From: Andalucia godoyi
Lineage: Eukaryota > Discoba > Jakobea > Jakobida > Andaluciidae
Reading direction: 5' to 3'
Assembly: GCA_009859145.1 (NCBI GenBank)
Contig: VRVR01000006.1
Location: 348,596 to 412,595 of the forward strand
Length of the DNA: 64,000 bases
Part shown: piece after piece, positions 29,572 through 37,649 of the stretch
Position numbering within the stretch: the stretch's first letter is position 1
Layout: each line of letters begins with the position of its first letter
Position numbers and translations under genes: made by a program
Notes under the pieces: model-generated
Databases searched by the model: none
Seen by the model: only the letters and a program-made list of their open reading frames with translations
What the model was told of the DNA's origin: nothing

Positions 29572-31680
29572 CTACCACGGATCGGTCTCTGCAGGTTCGA
29601 ATCCATTGTGTACGAAAGTGTGCTCGCGGAGGCGGAGCGTGTGCATTATTGGGTGTGCGATAGCATTTGTGAGTGCCGGTCCGTGACGGCACTCCGAATC
29701 TGATCCATGGATCATTGCCACTATTTCAGAAATTACGGCATGTATCTCTGGCTTTTGCAAGCAGAAACAGTCGTCTAAATCCAGCCTGAGAACGGACAGA
29801 CGCTTCATAGAACGCACAAACGAACCGTGTGCATTCATGGCAGAGTGCAGCTGGTGAGCAGAAAACCAAGTGACTGGAGATAACATAACGAGCTCCTGGA
29901 GATTCACAAAGTTGCCGGATAACAGCAGGTTGCGGAAGCCATCGAGGCAGACCGCATGGTTTTCCAGGACGAGTTTTTCAATCTGCGATGATAATGGAGC
30001 GTTGGAAAGATTTTGAATTCCCGTGGACGAAACGACCGAGACGAAGTGGACAGTGCGAAGGTATGGAAACGTGCACTTTCCAAGTTCTGAAATCAGACGA
30101 TCTCCAAGGGAGTTCTCCACGTGCAAACAAACATGCTGAAGTTTCGTGGTGTTGCTCAGATGAAGCATAGCCTTTCCGAGGGACAGTGCAATGCATCCGT
30201 TGCGTTCAGCAGTTGTCAGTTCAGCGTACGAAGGATCGTCGAGATCGACACGAAACGAGGCGCGCAGTTTTCGGAGTTCTGGAGCCTGGATTGCAGGACA
30301 TAGAGCGTCAATCGAGAAAACGTGTCCTGGCCTCGAGACCAGGCTCAGTTTTCTGAGAGATGGCCAGGGAAGCGCGAACAGTTCTGCAATGCGGTCGTTC
30401 GAATCTGCAATGTAGAATAGATCCAGGTTTTCAATCTTGTGTCGCAAAACTGCGAAGCTGTCTCGAAGTGATTTGCAGCTCATCCATTTTGGAATGTCGA
30501 AATGACCAGAAGATATTGGAGATTCTCGAATTCCGCAGCACCATCTTGTGCTTGTCAGTTGCTGTCCCCAGCGGGACGACGCAACTGCGTAGACGACCGT
30601 CTCGGGAATGGATTGCCGCTGGCCCATCGCAAGTTCGCGAAGGCTCGTTTGCGAGAAGTCTGCATGATAGACGATGCCAGGTGGAATAGTTTGCCACAGC
30701 GAGGGGTCTTCTATCGAAAGCGCCTCCAAGGACGGAAACCATGCCCGTGCTCCAGCAGGAGCCACGAAGAGAGGCTCGTATCCTCCGTGCGAGAAGTCCA
30801 GGGACGAAATTTTCAGCCTTTTCAGCCCGAGAGCTCGAGTTCCGAGGGCGCAGAAAAACGTGTACATTTGCCTTGAGAAAACCGCGGTGGAGGCGCAGGA
30901 TTCGCATCGAGGACGATCTTGCAGCTTCGGACAGGTCAGTGGAAGACCGAATTCCAGATCTTCAAGCGTGGTCAGGAAGAACGCCTCTGCGAGGGACTGC
31001 AGGTGGTGCATGGTTGTCCAGCAATGCGATGTGCTGGCACTGCACGCATAGTGGTCAGGCAGTAACTGGTGACCGTACTCGTACACCAGTCTTCGCAGAT
31101 GCCGAAACTGCACTTGGCAGAGCACCCGAAACTGCATCCCAGCTTCCAGAAACAGCAATGGGCGCTCATCACGTCCCGAGTCACAGAATGCAAACCTCTG
31201 CAGGACGACATCGTTCACGGATTCTCGAAAGCTGTCGGTTCTCGAAAGAATTTGGAATAGACCGGGCTCTTCGGATGCTGCTGCGTTCGTTTCAATCTTC
31301 ACGTCTTGAACTTTGAAATCAGAAAGATGCCGGAAGGCTCTCTTTGCGGTTGTCCACCAGTTCACAATGTCGTTTGTATTTGTTTTTGAGAAACCGTGCA
31401 AGGTGCCTAGGGGGCAGCTTGTCGACCGAACCTGCTCGCGAATGGCTTCCCGGAAGGAAAACAGAGATTCTGTCAGCATCTTCTGGGGAAGCTGCCTACC
31501 GAGGTGTCCACGCAAGGATCTCCAAAAATTAGCTTCGACAAGCAAACCCTTTGCTTTCGTTGCGATCCATTCTGTTCTTCTGCATACCGCTCCAAAGTGA
31601 ACCAAATCACTGAGTGGCAGGAAGGAAGCAACTCGCTTCGGCATGTCGCTGTTCATGAACAGCAGCCCACCCAGTGACAT
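29572..31680 (-). CDS. F-box-like / leucine-rich repeat protein
   Basis: The product has 702 residues from the ATG at 31680 (MSLGGLLFMNSDMPKRVASF). The first 60 residues resemble an F-box (LPLSDLVHFGAVCRRTEWIA). The remainder has irregular leucine-rich segments (LEALSIEDPSLWQ, LRKLSLVSRPGH, IEKLVLENHAVC) spaced 25-40 residues apart. Such proteins usually select substrates for SCF ubiquitin ligases; here that is inference from weak motifs. The frame is open upstream to 31788 but lacks an ATG there. Its stop is 77 bp from that of the small plus-strand frame. Confidence 0.6.
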   Translation of the reverse strand: MSLGGLLFMNSDMPKRVASFLPLSDLVHFGAVCRRTEWIATKAKGLLVEANFWRSLRGHLGRQLPQKMLTESLFSFREAIREQVRSTSCPLGTLHGFSKTNTNDIVNWWTTAKRAFRHLSDFKVQDVKIETNAAASEEPGLFQILSRTDSFRESVNDVVLQRFAFCDSGRDERPLLFLEAGMQFRVLCQVQFRHLRRLVYEYGHQLLPDHYACSASTSHCWTTMHHLQSLAEAFFLTTLEDLEFGLPLTCPKLQDRPRCESCASTAVFSRQMYTFFCALGTRALGLKRLKISSLDFSHGGYEPLFVAPAGARAWFPSLEALSIEDPSLWQTIPPGIVYHADFSQTSLRELAMGQRQSIPETVVYAVASSRWGQQLTSTRWCCGIRESPISSGHFDIPKWMSCKSLRDSFAVLRHKIENLDLFYIADSNDRIAELFALPWPSLRKLSLVSRPGHVFSIDALCPAIQAPELRKLRASFRVDLDDPSYAELTTAERNGCIALSLGKAMLHLSNTTKLQHVCLHVENSLGDRLISELGKCTFPYLRTVHFVSVVSSTGIQNLSNAPLSSQIEKLVLENHAVCLDGFRNLLLSGNFVNLQELVMLSPVTWFSAHQLHSAMNAHGSFVRSMKRLSVLRLDLDDCFCLQKPEIHAVISEIVAMIHGSDSECRHGPALTNAIAHPIMHTLRLREHTFVHNGFEPAETDPW

Positions 31681-32251
31681 GCTCTGATTGCAGTCACACA
31701 AAACCTGCAAGACGTACTTCACAGCAAACAAAGTTCTGAAAAGCAGGTTTCTTCCTTCCCACGAGTCGGAAGTGTTCAGAAAGAGCAATTAATAACAACA
31801 AAACAAAAACAAAAACAAAAAAAACGTGATTTTCTGTGAGACACGTGCTTCTTATTTTTCGTTTTGTTTGAACGTGCGTTTAACGCTGACGTGATTTTCT
31901 TTGTCTTCGTATTTTTGTTCTAGTTATTATGATGATTATGATTATCATTGTCTCTTTTCCTGACTCGTAAACTTTCTGTCGAATCGCGGAAGTTGATAGG
32001 ATGCAGATCACGGAGCATCCCTTGACTGGCATGCTACTGGAAAAACAGCAACATATATCATCAGCAATAAAATTTTTTTAATTAAAAATAAATAAATAGC
32101 ATTTTTAAAATTCTACGAGACTGTAAAGCGTCTCCAGCACTTCTGAAAGTTGCGCACAATGTATCGTTTCCAGCCAATGCACATACTGCGCATGGCAGCC
32201 GGCCCCGCCTGTGCAAACATGCATTCCAAAAAACGGTTGGCTGATTTGCTT
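31681..32251. other. Intergenic region between two minus-strand genes
   Basis: These 571 bp are AT-rich with a CAAAAA repeat at 31800-31826 and several T/A runs. No gene is supported. Confidence 0.5.
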
Positions 32252-33955
32252 TCAGGAATATGGAGTCGAACGCTGCTGACGCACAAGGGGCAGTGCGCTC
32301 GGAGGAGGGGAATACAAGACCGAGAGCGGGTTTAGAGTCGGTGGTATATCAACCAGAGGGATATTCTCTGACAACATCGCTCTTGACTGCTTGACTCTCA
32401 GTCTGCGTTTTCGAATGTAGAAAAACGTCGCCACTCCGCCGATGCAAGAAACTGCTGCCACTGCACCGACTGTTGAGCCTGCGATGATGGCAGTGTCATC
32501 CGAGGACGAAGACGAGTCGCCTGAGTTTGGTCCGACATTCGGTGCGAATGAAATCCTTCTGACGAGCACCAGTGAAAATGTGCCAGCATACGGAAATGGA
32601 ATGAAGATGGAATAGAGACATCCATCGACATTGTGCAGATATGTCTCGACGCTCATCAGAACATTCTGAACGCTGATCCCTGAGCCGTTCGTGAAGATCC
32701 ACTGAAGAGTGTGGTTTGCTGGCAACGACGCAATTGAGCAGTAGTTGCCGACTTTGGTTACGTAGGAGGCTCCCAGACTGGCTGAGACCAGCGATGCCGC
32801 TGAGAAGCTGACTCGATACGAAATTGGCAAACGGTCGGGAACACGAACTACAGGATCAGGAAACGAAAAGTTCAGGTAGATTGACCGACTGGCGAGAACT
32901 CGCAGAGACGGATCGCTAACATTGAAAGATGCATTTGCCACAGTAGAATTGAACTCTTGCGAAATTCTGGAAACAACTCGCATGGATTCATCCATCGGTT
33001 TGCCATCGTTCTTTGCAGTTGCAAAAGAGGGAGGGAAGACCACAGAATCGTTTGCTGCCCCGTAGAAGGCCAGCATGGATGCGTTTCCAGATTGAACAAA
33101 GTCGCTAAATTCGCCATCCGTAACATTGATGTACTGTGGAGCAATCACAGGAAGCAGAGTCGAGCAGTAATTCGACGTTCCATGAATGGGAACCCTTGTG
33201 TGGCACAGAGCAAAGTATGCAGTGTTGCGTCTATTAAGAAAGATTCCCCCAGTCGTTCCGTTTGCACTCAATCGATCCGCTGGCTGCGTCGATTTGGACG
33301 AGGACAAGTAAGCGGTGGCGTCGTAGAGTTCTGATTGACTGGCATTGAATCCTCTTAGGATTACGAACTCGCCCCCAAATACCCTCGCAGCTGTCCCGTT
33401 CAAGAACCACTGTACTGGGTCCAAGCTGCATTTTCCTGCTTCGATATCCTCATCCGCACACATGACGACGCGTGGAATGATCGTGGAAAGCCCTCGAACC
33501 TCCAAAGAGTAGATTTCCGGCGGAAATGAGAAGGAGGTGCTGCAAGGATTGGGGCCATGCACGTTTCCAGAAGTAAACGTGAACCAGAACCGAATCAAGT
33601 ACGAAGCGTAGGTTCGGGAGTCAGCAGGTTTCACATCATCAAACCGAATGACCACGTCTTCTCCCGTCGCATTAAATTGAAATGACGTTGAAATGCTGCT
33701 GAACGACGAGATTGCGCTGTTGTTGTTGAAGCACTGCAAAACGCTGAAGATCCCATCCCCAATGAACATCTGGACTCTGACACTGCTCAGCGTAGCCTTT
33801 GTTTCGGATGACAATGCAAAGACTTGTGTGATGTTCGGAAACCTAACAGTGAATGCATCTGCCCAGAGAAACACGGGGGGCTCAGCATACAGACCAGGTA
33901 TGGGAATCCCATGCACACCGACACAAAATAGCAAAACCACCAAAACGAACTTCAT
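32252..33955 (-). CDS. Secreted type I membrane glycoprotein, unknown family
   Basis: The product has 567 residues from the ATG at 33955. A signal peptide is clear (MKFVLVVLLFCVGVHG). The ectodomain of about 480 residues is rich in beta-strand-like Ser/Val/Phe sequence, with many N-x-S/T sites (for example NATGED, NGTAAR, NASFNVS) and paired cysteines. A Ser/Asp linker (SGDSSSSSDD) precedes one membrane span at about 495-517 (IIAGSTVGAVAAVSCIGGVA). A basic stop-transfer RKRRLRVK and a 45-residue cytoplasmic tail follow. The design fits a cell-surface receptor or adhesion protein. No named domain is recognised. Confidence 0.75.
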   Translation of the reverse strand: MKFVLVVLLFCVGVHGIPIPGLYAEPPVFLWADAFTVRFPNITQVFALSSETKATLSSVRVQMFIGDGIFSVLQCFNNNSAISSFSSISTSFQFNATGEDVVIRFDDVKPADSRTYASYLIRFWFTFTSGNVHGPNPCSTSFSFPPEIYSLEVRGLSTIIPRVVMCADEDIEAGKCSLDPVQWFLNGTAARVFGGEFVILRGFNASQSELYDATAYLSSSKSTQPADRLSANGTTGGIFLNRRNTAYFALCHTRVPIHGTSNYCSTLLPVIAPQYINVTDGEFSDFVQSGNASMLAFYGAANDSVVFPPSFATAKNDGKPMDESMRVVSRISQEFNSTVANASFNVSDPSLRVLASRSIYLNFSFPDPVVRVPDRLPISYRVSFSAASLVSASLGASYVTKVGNYCSIASLPANHTLQWIFTNGSGISVQNVLMSVETYLHNVDGCLYSIFIPFPYAGTFSLVLVRRISFAPNVGPNSGDSSSSSDDTAIIAGSTVGAVAAVSCIGGVATFFYIRKRRLRVKQSRAMLSENIPLVDIPPTLNPLSVLYSPPPSALPLVRQQRSTPYS

Positions 33956-35558
33956 CCTTTGAAAAAGGAGGGGGATAAATTAAAAAAAAAACCAACAGCA
34001 ATACCTCCCCGAGTACAGATCTTCAGAAAAAGACAGTGTGTGTTTAAAATTCGCAAAAGTTGCAGAGCTTTGACTCTTTTCGGTGATTCCCGTGGTGTCC
34101 ATGAAAAGAGAAAGAGAGAAAGAGAGAAAGAGTGAGAGAAAGAGCGTATGCATGCATGCGTGTGTATGTGTGTGTGTGTATATGTGTGTGTGTATATGTG
34201 TGTGTGGGCGGGTGTGTTGAGTGAGCGAAAGGGGTGTTCGTGTGCTGGGGCACACAGACAACGGAGATTCGCGGTAGGAACTGCTTGCCTTGATTTCACA
34301 GCACTCGTTCGTCTGCTTGTCTGCCCAAGCATCCGGCCTGAAAGGATGGACTCGTTCTCATGCTTCATTTTGTCAGCGGCTACGAAGACCTCAGGCAGCC
34401 GTAGCCTTTTATGGGGATCGGAGCACCCACATCTGCTCCACACCCGGATTCACCGCCCGAGCGAAAAACATTGCGGCGCAGGCACCCCCGTACCAGCTAG
34501 GGATAGGGAAGAATTATTGTTTTTTTACAGTACAAATGTCGGCAGCAAACGAGTGCATCATGGTATCGGGTCCAGAGAGAGCACTACCCCGTATTAACGT
34601 CCATACAGAAAAGGTGGACAGGTGCGCGGGGCGTGTGGCAACGACATCACTCAGAGGAGATGAGGCTAGCGGCTCACAGGCTGGTTCGGAAACGAAACGA
34701 CAGCTTCTGCTCTTCTCTGTTCTTGCAACGAGGCAAGAAACCCACGTACACAGAGCTGGGGCGCGCCAACAAGCGGTGAAGTTGCAGATGACTTCTCTTT
34801 TGAGGTTTCCCACTTTTCATCCCCCTTGTTATGCTCGTGCGCATCAATCAGGCGCCTACATTATCCACTGAACATGCTGCATATCTACGAATAGACATGC
34901 ATATTCAGTCTTGCATCCCGTTGCCGGAAACGGGACAGGCCCCAACACGTCTCACGGCGTTCTTCAGATAAATGTTCCGCGCTCCGTTCCCAATCTCGAT
35001 CAATCGGTGAGCCACTTTCTCAGCGTGACGCGTTGTTCCTGAGAAGGGTGCATTTTGATTCTGACGGCCCTAGCAGCAGGCGTAGTGACACGCGGTCTCT
35101 TAGGAGGTCTGCGGGACCTAGGAGGCCCTGTATCGAGCGGCGCAGGCACAGGCGAATGCGTCATCGCAGCGCACCCATGCCCACATTTGAATAAAAACGT
35201 GAAACCAACGAATGACAGAATAGATGGCTACGGATGTTGCGTTAAAGAGCGTCGAAAAAGCGGAGCCTGTGCCACCGGCTGAATTTTGGCCGAGCGCGCG
35301 TAAGCACGAATGCCTGTGAAACAAAAACGTGCTTGTGTCGGCCAGTATTTGACCGTCTCTGTTTATGGATACTTCCGTATGCATGACAATGATGTGTTAT
35401 TATTCAACGGCGCGTGAGGAGAGCGACGGGGGAAAAAGCTTCCTTTCAAGCTCTTGGTTCCACCCGCCCGCCTGACGATTGCCAGTGCTTTTTTCATGTT
35501 CCCCCCCGACAAATTTTCTTTTTCTTTTTCGCTGCCGTTCGTTTAACCTGTGTATCGA
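33956..35558. other. Long intergenic region with TG microsatellite and R2 copy B
   Basis: About 1.6 kb without a convincing gene. A GA-rich stretch and a TG/TATG microsatellite lie at about 34100-34210. R2 copy B lies at 34851-35010. A plus-strand frame at about 34290-34871 is open for 193 codons but has no ATG until 34536 and no recognisable domain, so it is not called. Confidence 0.5.
34851..35010 (+). repeat. Dispersed repeat family R2, copy B
   Basis: It aligns block by block with copies A and C: GCGCCTACATT, CAGTCTTGC, GGGACAGGCCCC, GGCGTTCTTC, ATAAATGTTCCGCGC and AATCTCGATC. It also has a perfect hairpin CCCGTT/AACGGG at about 34918-34934 that is not obvious in the other copies. Confidence 0.55.
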
Positions 35559-36493
35559 ATGGAGAGTTTTGACGCGCTCATCATTGGAGGATCCGTTGGC
35601 GGCCTCTGTGCAGCCCTGCCGCTAGCCCGAGCATGCAAGCGAGTACTGCTCGTCGATTTTTGCGAGCCATGCAACAGATTTTCGGAGGAATCGCATACAT
35701 TCGGCTCGCACGATGGATCCCCGCCGTCCAGTGTCCGTGCCACCATACTGCGTGACGTCGTATCCTATTCAAATGTCACTGTTGCAGAGAATGACAAGGT
35801 TCTCTCTGTCAAAAGAACAGGCTCTGATGGAACATCGCCGCATTTTGCGTTTGAAACGCAGTCTGGACGACTCTTGGCGTCATTTTCGCAACCGGAGTCA
35901 TCGACTTGCTTCCGTTGGACGTCCCAGGAATCAAGGAAAACGCCGGCCTGTGGGGCAAGCTCATTCTGCAGTGCCCGTTCTGCCACGGCTACGAGCTGAG
36001 AGACCAACACTGGGGTGTGCTATATGACTGTCCGCATTCCATCTTTGCCGCCAAGCTTTGTCGATCTTGGACTGCCAACATTTCGTTCTTCGCCAATGGT
36101 ATGCAGGTTTCCAATGAAGACCGTGCAGTACTTACGGCGATGGGTGTAAGGATCGTGGACTCCAAAGTAGCGTCCATGTCCTCGGCCGCTGCGCATTCCT
36201 TAACTGTCCACACAGAAGATTCTGCAGCTTTCGACCTTGCGGCGCTTTTTATCAAACCGAAGAACGTTGTTGCTTCTGCGGATCTTGCAACGGGATTGGG
36301 GGTGGAGCTTACGCCCACGGGGCTCCTCGCCGTAACATTTCCGTTTAACGAGACCAATGTCAAGGGGGTTTATGCTGCTGGAGACTGTGCAAACCCGGTC
36401 CGACAACTGGCTGTGGCTTCAGGAGATGGAAACCGTGCAGGAGCTGGCCTGGTGATGCACCTGACACTTGAACGCCAGTCTGTCCGCGCGTAA
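35559..36493 (+). pseudogene. Thioredoxin-reductase-like FAD/NAD(P) oxidoreductase, frameshifted
   Basis: The first part, from the ATG at 35559, has the FAD-binding start DALIIGGSVGGL and the block SHTFGSHDGSPP. The second part, in another frame from about 35885, continues VIFATGVIDLLPLDVPG, the CPFCHGYE redox motif and the C-terminal GVYAAGDC FAD site. The two frames meet near 35880-35890 and need a one-base shift; no GTATGT intron can restore the phase. The motif set matches class II thiol oxidoreductases of the type found in fungi and bacteria, which use a CxxC pair with FAD. Either the gene is broken or the read has an error. Everything else is intact, favouring a recent lesion or sequencing error. 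Confidence 0.75.
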
Positions 36494-36640
36494 TCGCAAC
36501 AAGAATTGCCGAGTAGAAATACACCATTCACTCACTCACCCACTCTTTTATCGCAACAACGACAGGAACAACAACAAAGACTAATGGAATTTAAAAAGAA
36601 ACAAACACCGTGCAATCGAAAAGTACAACCCAAACATAAT

Positions 36641-36646
36641 TCAAGA

Positions 36647-36681
<35 letters not shown>
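36641..36681. repeat. CA dinucleotide microsatellite
   Basis: About 15 CA units lie between the oxidoreductase pseudogene and the peptidase-like gene. It yields spurious His/Thr peptides. Confidence 0.9.
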
Positions 36682-36683
<2 letters not shown>

Positions 36684-36725
36684 CAACCCCTCAAAAAATA
36701 AAATAATGGAAAAAGAAATGGTCCA

Positions 36726-37283
36726 CTAATTGAAGCCAAACACACGATAGCCCACAAAATCCGAATAGTTGTAAGCAGCTCTGTCGAAACCAGGGTCATT
36801 GACGTAGAACAGATCTTGGTTCGTCGAGTCCCAACCCGTTCCCAATACGAAATGGTGTCCCTGGTCGACATTGAAAATGAGAGCAACCTTATCGTTCGCG
36901 ATCATCTTTTGGATGTCCTGACGGCTCAGTGCATCGCCCGAGTGGATCGGCCCAACATACTGAATACTCGGATTCAGCTTTCCGACAACGGTTTCTTCAA
37001 AATCATTGCTGGAGTCATACCCGCCATTGGCTTTCAACCAAGCATTGAACGTCCCCGGGTTAGAGGTCTGCCCATCGATGGTGATTTGGTGATATCCAAT
37101 CGCCATCGACGTTGACGACATTAAACATCCAACCTTGCAAACGGTCGTTGTCACCATAATGTCGTTTCCCCACCGCGGATCGCACTGCTTGTAGAGAGGA
37201 TACGTGTGCGGAATGATCGGCGTCGCGAGTGCCACGGCAACACAAATGCCTGCAAGGGCAGCAACCAAGACACAACGGCGCAT
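36726..37283 (-). CDS. Secreted C39-like cysteine peptidase family protein
   Basis: The product has 185 residues from the ATG at 37283. The N-terminus MRRCVLVAALAGICVAVALA is a signal peptide. The mature part begins with YKQCDPRWGND, then a cysteine in VCKVGCLMSSTSMA. A histidine pair follows in DQGHHFVLGTGWD, with Asp/Asn in FYVNDPGFD. This Cys-His-Asp/Asn order fits the C39-like (papain-fold) peptidase group found in bacteria and some protists. It may act in a lysosome or outside the cell. The substrate is unknown. Confidence 0.75.
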   Translation of the reverse strand: MRRCVLVAALAGICVAVALATPIIPHTYPLYKQCDPRWGNDIMVTTTVCKVGCLMSSTSMAIGYHQITIDGQTSNPGTFNAWLKANGGYDSSNDFEETVVGKLNPSIQYVGPIHSGDALSRQDIQKMIANDKVALIFNVDQGHHFVLGTGWDSTNQDLFYVNDPGFDRAAYNYSDFVGYRVFGFN

Positions 37284-37649
37284 TTTCGTAACACAGAGGA
37301 GAAGAATAGCCAACCAAATAATAACGATATGAAAAAAATAAATGATAATAAATAAATAAATAAATAAAATTAATTAATTAAAAAATATTTAGTGAACAAA
37401 CTTGGGAAAGCACAGTCAATCAACAGCAAAACATTTCCGCCCGCCTTGCGGAGCTACATCAGGCAGACGAAAGACATCCGTTTCGAAAACGTTGGTCTGC
37501 ATCTGGTCTACCGACTACTGGGTGCAGCGCAGCGGCTTGCGAGGATACACACAGCCTTGCAAGAGCAGATATTATTTACGATTATGCTACATCTCATTGA
37601 GGCATGAGCGATCATGGGGTGTGTGGAAGAGAGGGACTCTGGGATTACA
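37284..37649. other. Intergenic region, peptidase / RBR ligase
   Basis: These 366 bp begin with AT-rich TAAATAAATA repeats. A plus-strand frame of 71 codons after TATTTAG (about 37390-37607) has protein-like composition but no ATG start. I cannot support it as a gene. Confidence 0.4.

Noticed and set aside
29590-29603. GGTTCGAATCC, a tRNA T-arm-like sequence
   Set aside because: No matching acceptor, D or anticodon arms around it; it lies in the F-box-like coding region.
34290-34871. 193-codon open frame on the plus strand
   Set aside because: No ATG until 34536, no domain, and it runs into repeat R2 copy B.
37392-37607. 71-codon plus-strand frame after a TATTTAG acceptor-like site
   Set aside because: No start codon and no plausible upstream exon; it would overlap the promoter of the opposite gene.
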